Shown in pieces: positions 8,399 through 16,803 of a stretch of DNA of 64,000 bases; positions within the stretch are counted from its first letter, which is position 1, and every line of letters starts with the position of its first letter. The DNA is taken from positions 62,001 through 126,000 of the forward strand of contig JAVVTQ010000001.1 in assembly GCA_036653595.1 (NCBI GenBank), read 5' to 3'. The stretch comes from JAVVTQ01 sp036653595. Lineage in GTDB: Bacteria > Bacillota > Clostridia > Oscillospirales > Ruminococcaceae. Under the pieces are notes generated by a model that searched no databases, was not told the origin of the DNA, and worked only from the letters and a program-made list of their open reading frames with translations. The translations under genes and the position numbers were made by a program.

Positions 8399-9076
8399 AT
8401 GAAAGTTGGAATTATCGTCGCTTTCGACGAGGAGATAGATATTTTGCGCGGCCACATGAAGAATGTGACGGAGCGGGAGAGCGCGGGGGTGCGCATCACT
8501 GGCGGCGTGCTGGCGGGACACGAAGTGTTTTTGAGCCTTTCCGGTATCGGAAAGACAAATGCCGCCGCGACTACACAGCTTATAATTTGCGAATGCAAGC
8601 CGGATATGCTTCTCAACATAGGATTTGCCGGAAGCTGCTGTGATCTGCCGATAGGCGGAGCGGTCGTTGTCGACAAGCTGGTATATCACGATTTTCGCAT
8701 GGACTTTGCTGCGGAAAGCCCGCCATACACAGAATTTTATACGCCCGACGCGCAGCTTCTGACAAAAACCGAGGAGGCTCTCAAAAACATCGGCATCAAA
8801 TGCATGAGGGGGACATGTGCGACGGGGGATCAGTTTATAGGTGAGCACGCGGTGAAAAACAATATAGTTTTGCGCACTCACTGCGCCTGTGTCGAGATGG
8901 AGGGCGCGGCCTTTGCACATGTGGCACAAAAAAACAGAGTTCCGTTCGCCTGTGTCAAGGTGGTGTCGGACAGAGCCGATGAAAGCGCGCATGATGAATT
9001 TTTGGAGACAGTCACGGCAAAAGATTATTCCGAAATGTCCGCTAGGTTTGTGACGGAGCTTGCGAGCATTCTGTAG
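8399..9076 (+). CDS. mtnN: 5'-methylthioadenosine/S-adenosylhomocysteine nucleosidase
   Basis: Cytoplasmic nucleosidase that removes adenine from MTA and SAH, recycling methyl-transfer and autoinducer by-products. The 225-residue protein has the catalytic Glu12 region (AFDEEID), the phosphate/ribose loop NIGFAGSC (73-80), VEMEGAA (165-171) with the ribose-binding Met/Glu, and catalytic Asp191 in VSDRADE. The start at MKVGIIVAF gives the family N-terminus; a longer reading would overlap ychF. A divergent PNP_UDP family member acting on another nucleoside is possible but less likely, since all MTAN residues are present. Confidence 0.9.
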   Translation: MKVGIIVAFDEEIDILRGHMKNVTERESAGVRITGGVLAGHEVFLSLSGIGKTNAAATTQLIICECKPDMLLNIGFAGSCCDLPIGGAVVVDKLVYHDFRMDFAAESPPYTEFYTPDAQLLTKTEEALKNIGIKCMRGTCATGDQFIGEHAVKNNIVLRTHCACVEMEGAAFAHVAQKNRVPFACVKVVSDRADESAHDEFLETVTAKDYSEMSARFVTELASIL

Positions 9077-9176
9077 TTTATTCAAAAATCCGGAAATTAT
9101 CGCAAAATCGGCGTTGACCGCAAAAGCAGCGGTCAGGCCAAGCATATTTATATTATCCTGCGAAAGGAATCGAAAA

Positions 9177-9962
9177 ATGCTCAAGGATGCACGGAGAATT
9201 GTGTTTAAGGTCGGAACCTCCACGCTGACACACCCAACGGGCAAGGCCGATATCAAGCATATGGGAGAGCTTGTGCGGGTGCTGTCCGACTTGATGAATT
9301 CCGGACGCGAGATTGTGCTGGTCACCTCGGGCGCAATCGGTGTCGGGACGAGCAAGCTGGGGCTTGGCAGACGTCCCAAAGATATACCGGGCCGCCAGGC
9401 GGCGGCGACTGTGGGACAGTGCGAGCTGATGTTTATGTACGACAAGATGTTTTCGGAGTACGGCCATATTGTCGGCCAACTGCTCATCACAAAAGAGGAC
9501 GTAGAAGACGAGAAGCGCCGCATGAATCTCACGATGACATTTGACAAGCTTTTTGAGTTCGGAGCACTGCCTATCATAAATGAAAATGACTCGGTCGCTG
9601 TCGATGAAATAGTATACGGCGACAATGACAGCCTTTCAGCTATAGTCGCCCGTCTCATAGGCGCCGACGCGCTTGTCATACTGACCGATATTGACGGGCT
9701 GTATGACGCAAACCCAAAAACCGACTGCTCTGCGAAGCTCATACCTGTGGTGGACGAGGTGACGGACTATATTGTGAGCATCGCGGGCGGTTCCGGCAGC
9801 GAGCACGGCACGGGTGGTATGGCGACAAAGGTTCACGCGGCGCGCCTCGCAACTGAGGCCGGGATAGACACTGCCGTGATAAACGGCAGCCCGATTGAGA
9901 ATATATACGACTTGATGGACGGGAAACTTGTGGGCACTCTTTTTAAGGCGGTCTTGTCATGA
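9177..9962 (+). CDS. proB: Glutamate 5-kinase, short form without PUA domain
   Basis: First step of proline synthesis: phosphorylates glutamate to gamma-glutamyl phosphate in the cytoplasm. The protein is an amino-acid-kinase fold of 261 residues with the nucleotide loop FKVGTSTLT at the start, VTSGAIGVG, the glutamate-binding IINENDSVA, FGDNDSLSA-type motif (YGDNDSLSAIVA), and GTGGMATKVHAA. It ends after the kinase domain, so the C-terminal PUA domain found in the roughly 370-residue form is absent; short forms are known in other bacteria. An RBS GAAAGGA lies upstream. The stop overlaps proA by 4 nt. Confidence 0.95.
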   Translation: MLKDARRIVFKVGTSTLTHPTGKADIKHMGELVRVLSDLMNSGREIVLVTSGAIGVGTSKLGLGRRPKDIPGRQAAATVGQCELMFMYDKMFSEYGHIVGQLLITKEDVEDEKRRMNLTMTFDKLFEFGALPIINENDSVAVDEIVYGDNDSLSAIVARLIGADALVILTDIDGLYDANPKTDCSAKLIPVVDEVTDYIVSIAGGSGSEHGTGGMATKVHAARLATEAGIDTAVINGSPIENIYDLMDGKLVGTLFKAVLS

Positions 9963-11203
9963 GCGATACAGCGGCGACGGTGATGAGGGCGAGAACGGCA
10001 AAACGCATTTTGGGTGTCAGCAGCTCAAAGATGCGCTCGGATGCGCTGCTCGCAATGGCAGATGTGATTTTTGCGCGCAGAGCGCAAATAATTGCTTCAA
10101 ACGCGTGTGACCTCGCTGACGCAAAAAAACTGGGGCTGTCAGAGGCGCTGCTCGACAGATTGACGCTGACGCAGGACAGAATAGACGATATGTGCGGCAG
10201 TATACGAAAAATTGCAGCGTTCGACGAGCCGCTCGGAACAGTGCTCGAAAAGAAGAAGCTGGAAAACGGTCTGCGCCTGGAAAAAGTCACTGTGCCGATA
10301 GGCGTTATAGCCGTAATTTTTGAGGCGCGGCCGAATGTTGCGGCGGACTCGGCGGCGCTTTGTATAAAAAGCGGAAACGCCGTCATACTGCGCGGCGGAA
10401 AAGAGGCGCTCAACTCGAACAGGGCTTTGACGGAGGCCATGCGTGACGCAGTTGAGAGCGTCGGGCTTTCTCGCGATGTGATTTCATTTATTGAGGACAC
10501 CTCGCACGAGTCGGCAAACGAGCTTATGCGCATGAAGGGCATCATAGATTTGCTGATACCGCGCGGAAGTGCGAGACTGATTGACGCAGTTGTAAAAAAC
10601 TCGACGGTTCCCGTGATTGAGACGGGCGCCGGAACGTGCCATATCTATATCGATGAGGATGCCGACTTGGCAATGGCCGCAAAAATAGTGTACAACGCGA
10701 AAACCTCGCGCCCATCCGTTTGCAATGCATGTGAATGCATCCTTGTTAATCGCAAGATTGCGCCGCGCTTTTTGCCGCAAGCAGAAGCGCTTCTCGCAGA
10801 GAAAAGCGTCGAGCTGCGCGCCGACAGAGAAGCGCTCGGTCTTTTGAAAAATGCCGTTGCCGCCGCAGAGGATGACTGGGGACGGGAGTACAATGATTAT
10901 ATTTTGGCGTGCAGGGTTGTGGGCGATGTGAACGAGGCTATCGAGCACATAGAACGTTATGGCACAGGCCACAGTGAGGCCATTGTCACAAAAAATGAGA
11001 AGACTGCCGAGTATTTTCTCGCAAATGTTGATGCGGCGGCGGTGTATGTAAATGCCTCCACGCGCTTCACTGACGGCGGGGTGTTTGGGCTGGGCGCCGA
11101 AATTGGGATTTCAACGCAAAAGCTCCACGCGCGCGGACCGCTCGGACTGCGCGAGCTGACCTCATACAAGTACTTGATTCGCGGCGACGGCCAGATACGC
11201 TGA
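9959..11203 (+). CDS. proA: Gamma-glutamyl phosphate reductase
   Basis: Second step of proline synthesis: NADPH-dependent reduction of gamma-glutamyl phosphate to glutamate semialdehyde. The 414-residue aldehyde-dehydrogenase-like enzyme has the NADPH-binding region GVIAVIFEARPN (115-126), KSGNAVILRGGKEA, and the catalytic Cys255 in RPSVCNACE. It has full family length. Its ATG overlaps the proB stop (translational coupling), and a hairpin terminator follows. ProC is not in the window. Confidence 0.97.
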   Translation: MSDTAATVMRARTAKRILGVSSSKMRSDALLAMADVIFARRAQIIASNACDLADAKKLGLSEALLDRLTLTQDRIDDMCGSIRKIAAFDEPLGTVLEKKKLENGLRLEKVTVPIGVIAVIFEARPNVAADSAALCIKSGNAVILRGGKEALNSNRALTEAMRDAVESVGLSRDVISFIEDTSHESANELMRMKGIIDLLIPRGSARLIDAVVKNSTVPVIETGAGTCHIYIDEDADLAMAAKIVYNAKTSRPSVCNACECILVNRKIAPRFLPQAEALLAEKSVELRADREALGLLKNAVAAAEDDWGREYNDYILACRVVGDVNEAIEHIERYGTGHSEAIVTKNEKTAEYFLANVDAAAVYVNASTRFTDGGVFGLGAEIGISTQKLHARGPLGLRELTSYKYLIRGDGQIR

Positions 11204-11220
11204 AAAAAATAAATTAAAGA

Positions 11221-11270
11221 AAAAACGCCCTAAAAAGCCACGGCTTTTAAAGGACGTTTTTTGTTTTTTC
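11221..11270 (+). terminator. Terminator after proBA
   Basis: Long imperfect hairpin: AAAACGCCCTAAAAAGCC pairs across a short loop with GGCTTTTAAAGGACGTTTT, followed by a T-rich run. It lies about 18 nt after the proA stop. Confidence 0.8.
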
Positions 11271-11941
11271 GGAAATTTTCGGCTTGCAAGCCGGGATTGC
11301 GCCATCAAAGATTACGCATATTTGTTTGCCGATTTATGCTTCAAAGAGTATGAACAGGACTATTGGATGTTTGACACAGCAGCGCCGGAAAGGGGCCGAT
11401 AATATAAAAAACCGGCGAGAAAAAACTTCTGTTCACAGCAAAGCGGCAGAATAGCCAAAGTTTATCGCGGCAACCGATTTCGACGCACAAGGCGTCGAAA
11501 TGCGCTGTGAGCAGGAACCAAAAAATGCTTGCCATGCTTTACAGCGTCGATGTGCGGCGCGGTAAACGAGCATATTTCAAAACTCATGCAGACAGTGAAT
11601 TACCACAAGCGGCAGCTAATCGAAATTTTCAACAGCTCAAACGGAGGGTGCGCGAGAGGTAAGGCGCGATGTAAGCGCTGCGATTTGCAAATGATTATTG
11701 CGGGAGGCTCTAGGGCAAATAACGAGCGAGCCGTTTAATTTTGCAAAAGGGCGAACCAAAGCACAAAGTACTACGCCCGGTCACGGATGGCCGGGCATAA
11801 AAACGGCGGCTCGTCGCTTCTGTAAAAAAAAGACTGCTTTTGAGCAAGTGCGAATCTGTGCCCTCAAAATCGCAAAAAGCAGAAATGCGGGCAAAAAGTG
11901 GGCGAGCAGGGATTAGAGCTGTCTGCATTTTGGCAAAAGAA
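11271..11941. other. Gene-free interval between proA and kbl
   Basis: About 670 nt with no convincing complete gene. A 9-bp hairpin (TTTCGACGC / GCGTCGAAA) lies near 11476-11498. A plus-strand open stretch at about 11299-11398 has protein-like composition (it reads through FADLCFKEYEQDYWMFDT) but has no start context and no family I recognise; it may be a gene fragment or chance. Short ORFs elsewhere have no RBS. Confidence 0.4.
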
Positions 11942-13132
11942 TTACAGCGTCATCTCCTCGCGAACCTTTGCAAAAGCGTCGACGACGAACCGAAGCTCGT
12001 CTTTTGTGTGTGCCGCGGTGACCTGCGTGCGTATTCGAGCCTTTCCCTTTGGCACAACAGGGAAACTGAAGCTGATACAGTACACGCCCTTTTCGAGCAT
12101 TCGCGCCGCGACCTCTGCGGCCTTTTTTTCGTCATAAAGCATCACAGGGACTATGGGGTGAACTCCGTCCACGATGTCAAAGCCGTTTTCTTTGAGGAGG
12201 TTCCTATAGTACATCGTGTTTTCGTTGAGAGACGCGAGCTTGCCGCTGTCCTCGGTCAGCATTTTCAAAGTCTCAATTGAGCCTGCCGCAATCGATGGAG
12301 CGAGAGTGTTGGAGAACAGATAAGGCCTGCTGCGCTGACGAAGAAGGTCTATTATCACCTTGCGCCCGCTGACATATCCGCCGGAAGCGCCTCCGAGAGC
12401 TTTCCCGAAAGTTCCGGTTATGACATCCACACGGCCCGTGACGCCGCAGTATTCCGAGGTGCCTCGCCCCGTTTTGCCGACAAAGCCGACGGCGTGGGAA
12501 TCGTCCACCATGACGAGTGCGCCGAATTCGTCGGCGAGGTCGCAAATGCCCTTGAGGTTTGCGATTATACCGTCCATCGAGAAAACTCCGTCCGTCGCGA
12601 TGAGCTTGATTTTGGCGCCCTGCTCGTCGGCGGCTGCAAGCTGCGCGCGCAGATCTGACATATCGTTGTTTTTGTAGCGAAAGCGCTTTGCCTTGCAAAG
12701 GCGCACGCCGTCTATGATGCTTGCGTGGTTGAGCTCATCTGAGATGACGGCATCCTCCGCAGAAAGCATGACCTCAAAAAGTCCGCCATTGGCGTCGAAG
12801 CAGGAGGAGAACAAGATGGTGTCGTCGGTGGACAGAAATTCGCTCACCGCTTTTTCCAGGCGCTTGTGGACAGATTGTGTGCCGCAGATAAAGCGCACCG
12901 AGGACAGACCATATCCGTTTTCGTCGAGGCTTGCCTTTGCGGCATTCGATATGCGCAAATCGTCGGCGAGTCCGAGATAATTGTTGGCGCACATATTGAT
13001 GACAAAAGCCCCTTTGTCGGTCATTATGCGGGAGCTTTGCGGGGAGACTAGGACACGCTCTTCTTTATAGGATCCGGCGGCTTTTATTTCGGACAGCTGA
13101 GCGCCGTAAAAATCAAGTGCAGATTTATTCAT
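11942..13132 (-). CDS. kbl: Glycine C-acetyltransferase (2-amino-3-ketobutyrate CoA ligase)
   Basis: PLP enzyme of 396 residues that cleaves 2-amino-3-oxobutyrate with CoA to glycine and acetyl-CoA, the second step of threonine degradation. Seen: DELNHAS (His136), VMVDDSHAVGFVG (Asp210, His213) and the PLP lysine Lys244 in TGTFGKALGGASGG, the alpha-oxoamine synthase pattern. It lies 13 nt downstream of tdh on the same strand, which supports KBL over the related 8-amino-7-oxononanoate synthase (BioF). Both catalytic and binding residues are intact. Confidence 0.94.
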   Translation of the reverse strand: MNKSALDFYGAQLSEIKAAGSYKEERVLVSPQSSRIMTDKGAFVINMCANNYLGLADDLRISNAAKASLDENGYGLSSVRFICGTQSVHKRLEKAVSEFLSTDDTILFSSCFDANGGLFEVMLSAEDAVISDELNHASIIDGVRLCKAKRFRYKNNDMSDLRAQLAAADEQGAKIKLIATDGVFSMDGIIANLKGICDLADEFGALVMVDDSHAVGFVGKTGRGTSEYCGVTGRVDVITGTFGKALGGASGGYVSGRKVIIDLLRQRSRPYLFSNTLAPSIAAGSIETLKMLTEDSGKLASLNENTMYYRNLLKENGFDIVDGVHPIVPVMLYDEKKAAEVAARMLEKGVYCISFSFPVVPKGKARIRTQVTAAHTKDELRFVVDAFAKVREEMTL

Positions 13133-13145
13133 AATTATTCCTCTC

Positions 13146-14192
13146 TTATAGTTTTGTCCAGTCCAAAATCACCTTGCCCGACTTTCCGAGGTTCATGACC
13201 TCAAAGCCCTTTTCGAAATCGCGCACATCAAATTTGTGGGTTATGACGGCTGAGATGTCAAAGCCACCCTCCAAAAGTGCAGTCATTTTGTACCAAGTTT
13301 CAAACATTTCGCGCCCGTATATGCCCTTGATTGTGAGTCCGCTGAATATAAACTTGTTCCAGTCTATCACAGTGTCCTTTTTCGGCATTCCGAGCAGCGC
13401 GATTTTTCCGCCGTGATGCATGTGGTTGACCATATCATTGAAAGCGGAGGGACTGCCCGACATTTCCATGCCGACATCAAAGCCCTCCTTCATACCCAGC
13501 TCTTCGACGACGTCATCGAGACTGCCGGAAGCGACATTGAGGGTGACGATATCCCCCATCTTGTGTGCAAGATTGAGGCGATAGTCGTTTACATCGGTGA
13601 TGACAACATTTCGCGCGCCGCAGTATGAGGCGATTCCCGCCGCCATTATGCCGATGGGCCCGGCTCCGGTGATGAGCACGTCCTCTCCGACAAGGTCGAA
13701 AGAAAGCGCCGTATGGGTGGCGTTTCCGAGTGGGTCAAAGCATGAATACAGCTCGGGGTTTATCTTGTCGGAACAGCGCCAGACATTTGTTGCAGGGATC
13801 ACCAAATATTCGGCAAAAGCGCCGTCGCGGTTTACGCCGACCCCCTGCGTATTGCGGCATAGGTGGCTGCGGCCGCCCAGACAGTTGCGGCACTTTCCGC
13901 AGACTATGTGCCCCTCGCCCGAGACAAGCTCTCCTGCCTTGAAGCCCTCAACATGGTCACCGACCTCCACGATGCGCCCGACAAACTCGTGGCCGATGGT
14001 CATTGGCGGCTTGATTGTCGACGCGGCCCACTCATCCCAGTTGTAGATGTGGACGTCCGTGCCGCAAATTGAGGTTTTTTCAATCTTGATTTTAACATCC
14101 TTGTGCCCCACAAGTGGAATAGGGACGCGCTTCGCCACAATTCCCTTTCCGGGCGCTTCCTTAACAAGGGCAAACATTGTATTATCGCTCAT
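13146..14192 (-). CDS. tdh: L-threonine 3-dehydrogenase
   Basis: Zinc-dependent MDR dehydrogenase that oxidises L-threonine to 2-amino-3-oxobutyrate with NAD. The 348-residue protein has catalytic-zinc ligands Cys43, His68 and Glu69 ([20 protein letters not shown]), structural-zinc cysteines 98, 101, 104 and 112, and the Rossmann motif GAGPIGIMA. The NWDEWA stretch is characteristic of threonine dehydrogenase rather than sorbitol or alcohol dehydrogenases. The start at MSDNTMF is preferred to an upstream one that adds 15 residues. Upstream lies a duplicated 120-bp repeat. Confidence 0.93.
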   Translation of the reverse strand: MSDNTMFALVKEAPGKGIVAKRVPIPLVGHKDVKIKIEKTSICGTDVHIYNWDEWAASTIKPPMTIGHEFVGRIVEVGDHVEGFKAGELVSGEGHIVCGKCRNCLGGRSHLCRNTQGVGVNRDGAFAEYLVIPATNVWRCSDKINPELYSCFDPLGNATHTALSFDLVGEDVLITGAGPIGIMAAGIASYCGARNVVITDVNDYRLNLAHKMGDIVTLNVASGSLDDVVEELGMKEGFDVGMEMSGSPSAFNDMVNHMHHGGKIALLGMPKKDTVIDWNKFIFSGLTIKGIYGREMFETWYKMTALLEGGFDISAVITHKFDVRDFEKGFEVMNLGKSGKVILDWTKL

Positions 14193-14297
14193 AAAATCAC
14201 CGCTTTCAGATTTTAAATTACAGCTTGATTGTAGCACAACAGCCGCGTTCGATAAAGATAAATAGCTCGGATATAAAAAATAGTATAGTTATTACAG

Positions 14298-14541
14298 AGC
14301 GACAGGGCATGAAATATCACAAGTCGCATTAATGCTGTGCTCTCGTGGCTTTGTCGGGTTTAAATCCGAGGGTTGAAATATGCTTGACGATTTTTTGGCG
14401 CACGCGCTTATAAAGCGAGCGACAGGGCGTGAAATATCACAAGTCGCATTAATGCTGTGCTCTCGTGGCTTTGTCGGGTTATAAATCCGAGGTTTGAAAC
14501 ATGCTTGGCGCTTTTTTGGCGCACGCGCTTATAAAGCGAGC
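14298..14541. repeat. Tandem pair of 120-bp repeats upstream of tdh
   Basis: Two head-to-tail copies (14298-14417 and 14418-14541), period 120, differing by few substitutions and about one inserted base. Each begins near GCGACAGGGC and ends near GCGCTTATAAAGC; a short partial third start (AGCGAGCGATAA) follows. Each unit contains a T6 run and the small stem CGCTT/AAGCG. No ORF with an RBS is present. I do not recognise an RNA family. It could be a dispersed repeat captured in tandem, or an untranslated RNA upstream of tdh. Confidence 0.7.
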
Positions 14542-15114
14542 GATAACCGGTTGTAAGCAGAAATGGAGAAAAGACTTGACGCAAGCCACACTGCACTGAC
14601 ACTAATAAAAGCTTATGAGAAGATACAAAGTGTTTTTGACTCTTTGTTAATCAATAAAAATTATCCGCTTTTTTTACAGGAGAGCGATACGAGGGCAAAT
14701 CGAGCGAAAACTGACAGCCCAATGCAGCAAAGAGCGGTTTATGAGCGTCTTGGCGGCGTTGAGAAAAGCCAAAGCGAAGCATTTGAGAGGTTCTTCACCT
14801 TTGAAACAGGCTCTTGTTTTGACGCAGATGCGGCTGCTCGCGCCTCTCAAACAAGGGCTGCATTCGGCGATTTCGCAAAAACTCCGCCGCTGCCAATCAA
14901 AACCGCGCGCTATTGCGGCAGACGCCGAGCGTGTCGACATAAAGCTTTCGCGTCAGCGCCTATTTGACAGAGGCATCGGTGAGTTCGCTTTTCTTTTGGC
15001 GAGAGCGATATGCAGCGTCTCTCGGCATCGGCTTTTTCGTGGGCGCCAGCTGCGCAGACACGGCAAAGAATAATGCGCCGCTCGCCTGTCAAAGCAAATG
15101 GTTTTTCGCTCCTA
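14542..15114. other. Gene-free interval between the 120-bp repeats and the CNNM gene
   Basis: About 570 nt. Open frames exist on both strands (for example 14563-14967 and 14741-15073, plus), but they lack an RBS, show no domain I recognise, and overlap each other in different frames, so I treat them as chance. Confidence 0.4.
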
Positions 15115-15151
15115 ATACAAAAGCCGCTCCCCGCAAAATCGCGGAGAGCGG
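15115..15151 (-). terminator. Terminator after the CNNM/CorC gene
   Basis: Arms CCGCTCCCCGC (15124-15134) and GCGGAGAGCGG (15141-15151) form an 11-bp stem with one imperfect pair. On the minus strand it is followed by TTTTGTATT. It is 8 nt beyond the stop of the gene at 15159. Confidence 0.7.
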
Positions 15152-15158
15152 GATATGT

Positions 15159-16433
15159 TTATTCTTTTTCTGCCTCAATTTGGGGCTTTGCAAGAGCGGC
15201 ACGCACGCTCGTTATCCGGCGCTCGTCCGTGTCGAGAGCTGTCAGCTCCAGCCCCGCAAGGTGCGCGGCCGGGTGCTCTCCCTTTTTGGGGATGCGCGTG
15301 AGAAGCTCTGTCAAAAGTCCGCCGATAGTGTCATAGTCCAACTCCTCGGGTGCCTCCAAGCCCAGCAAATCAAATACATCGTCTATATTGGCATATCCGC
15401 TGCACGTGAGGCTTCCATCCTCGTTTCTGACAACAAGGCCGGAATCATCGCCGTCATATTCGTCCTCGATATCGCCGACAATGCTCTCAAGAATATCCTC
15501 CATTGAGACGACACCGGCAGTGCCGCCATATTCGTCGACAACGACGGCAAGCTGAATTTTACGTTGCTTAAAATCGACGAGAAGCGCCCTCGCAGGGTAC
15601 GTTTCCGGCACAAAAAGAGTGGGCCTTATCAGGTCGCGCAGGTTTATGTCGGTGATGCCCTTTCCGACATACGGCAGCAAATCCTTGACATAGGCGACGC
15701 CGCAAATCTTGTCGAGTGAACCCTCATAAACGGGGATGCGCGAATAGCCGTATTCGATGGCAATCGACAAAATATCGTCGACATCTGCGGTGGCGGGGAC
15801 GGCCTCAAGCTCGGTTCGGTGTGTCATTATATCGCCGACATTGACGTCTGCAAGCTCGAAAATATTGCCTATCATTTCCTTTTGACTCCGGTCTATCACA
15901 TCGAGTCCCTCCACGGTGTCCACCAGCTCAAGCACATCTTCCTCTGTGACCTCCGCGAGCTTTTGTGCGCCTCCGCGCTTTGACAGAAGCTTTTTTGCGG
16001 GAAGTGCGAGAAAGCGCGAGAGCAGAGCCACGGGTGTGAGCACAATCTGCATGAAGCCCAGCTTTGCAAAAAGCCGCTCATTGTGTGCGCGCCCCGCCGA
16101 AAAAGCGGCGAGCATACAAAAGCCGATGAGCAGATAGACGTACAGCGCCAACACGGCACAAGAAGCCGCAATCGCAGCCGCTCTGCTCTTCAGAGGCTCT
16201 GTGAGCAGGGAGGTCAAAGAGAGAAAAACTTCGGAAATATAGAATGCTGAGAATGCGGTAGAAACAAATCCGAGCAGCAAAGCGGAAAAAAAGCGTGGCG
16301 GAATTCCGATGACGGAGCTTTGAAAATCACTTTGAGTGCTCTGCTCGAGTATGACGCCAGCAGTGAGAAAGCAAAGCGCCGAAACAGCCATTGAAATCAA
16401 CAGCTGAATAATGGGCCAACTGTCCGGGTCCAT
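15159..16433 (-). CDS. CNNM-domain / CBS-pair / CorC_HlyC membrane protein
   Basis: Member of the hemolysin-C/CorC/MpfA family, proposed magnesium or sodium exporters in the cytoplasmic membrane. The 424-residue protein has an N-terminal DUF21/CNNM region with four hydrophobic helices (about 1-140), a cytoplasmic CBS pair (about 205-325, with GDIMTHRTE and VVDEYGGTAGVVSMEDILE), and a C-terminal CorC_HlyC domain ending in an acidic tail. The ATG giving MDPDSWP is preferred to a start ten codons upstream, because an AGGAG-like RBS (minus strand) precedes it. It is monocistronic, with its own terminator. Confidence 0.92.
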   Translation of the reverse strand: MDPDSWPIIQLLISMAVSALCFLTAGVILEQSTQSDFQSSVIGIPPRFFSALLLGFVSTAFSAFYISEVFLSLTSLLTEPLKSRAAAIAASCAVLALYVYLLIGFCMLAAFSAGRAHNERLFAKLGFMQIVLTPVALLSRFLALPAKKLLSKRGGAQKLAEVTEEDVLELVDTVEGLDVIDRSQKEMIGNIFELADVNVGDIMTHRTELEAVPATADVDDILSIAIEYGYSRIPVYEGSLDKICGVAYVKDLLPYVGKGITDINLRDLIRPTLFVPETYPARALLVDFKQRKIQLAVVVDEYGGTAGVVSMEDILESIVGDIEDEYDGDDSGLVVRNEDGSLTCSGYANIDDVFDLLGLEAPEELDYDTIGGLLTELLTRIPKKGEHPAAHLAGLELTALDTDERRITSVRAALAKPQIEAEKE

Positions 16434-16645
16434 GAATATAGATCTCCTTTCGATACGCGCCAATGTATAGAGACACGTTCTGCAAGTTATTATATAACAA
16501 TGTGTTTAAAAAGTCTATATTTCAATAAAGTGCCCGCCGGCGCGCATCAGAGGCAAAAACGGTTCGTGCTTTTGATGTCTATGCAGCCACCGAGAAACAA
16601 AATCATTTCCGCGCGGGACGTCCTGCATACAAAGAGCCTGATTAT

Positions 16646-16663
16646 TTTGTCGAAACTGACAAA
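16646..16663. promoter_or_regulatory. Dyad-symmetric operator candidate upstream of nifJ
   Basis: TTTGTC and GACAAA flank a 6-nt spacer (GAAACT). Weaker A/T symmetry extends outwards. It lies about 140 nt upstream of nifJ. The spacing does not fit the Rex operator. The binding protein is unknown. Confidence 0.35.
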
Positions 16664-16697
16664 TAATTTGAATTAATGGTCATAATGCGGAAAAATG

Positions 16698-16771
16698 GTG
16701 AAATATTAGCTTCTGTAAGGTTGCCTTTGTGCGCTAAAAATGTTAAAATTTCTAATGGCTAAATATTTCAC
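16698..16771 (+). promoter_or_regulatory. nifJ promoter bracketed by an inverted repeat
   Basis: TTGCCT (16721-16726) and TAAAAT (16744-16749), spaced by 17 nt, form a likely core promoter. GTGAAATATTAGC (16698-16710) lies just upstream of the -35 and its near-complement GCTAAATATTTCAC (16758-16771) lies at the expected start of transcription. The arms are 47 nt apart. This layout suggests a regulator binding both sides of the promoter. The RBS TAGGAGG is just before the nifJ ATG. Confidence 0.5.
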
Positions 16772-16803
16772 ATTCTGAAATTAAAATAATTTAGGAGGAT
16801 TCT

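Noticed and set aside
9114..9142. Promoter and hairpin (TTGACC, GACCGC/GCGGTC) before proB
   Set aside because: The TTGACC has no -10 at a fitting distance and the small stem has no T-run, so neither promoter nor attenuator can be supported.
8381..9742. Long minus-strand open frame (453 codons) opposite mtnN and proB
   Set aside because: It lies antisense to two well-identified genes, has no RBS and no recognisable domain; its composition follows from the codon bias of the true genes.
14298..14541. Tandem glycine riboswitch upstream of tdh-kbl
   Set aside because: The tandem layout and the glycine link were suggestive, but the glycine aptamer core sequences are not present on either strand.
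14298..14541. CRISPR array
   Set aside because: Two long units only, no short repeat with unique spacers and no cas genes. The same holds for the repeats at 38871 and 49452.
14563..15073. Two plus-strand ORFs (134 and 110 codons)
   Set aside because: They overlap in different frames, have no RBS, and no family resemblance.
16646..16663. Rex operator at nifJ
   Set aside because: Rex sites are 18-nt dyads TTGTTAA-N4-TTAACAA; here TTGT and ACAA are two bases too close and the inner bases do not match.
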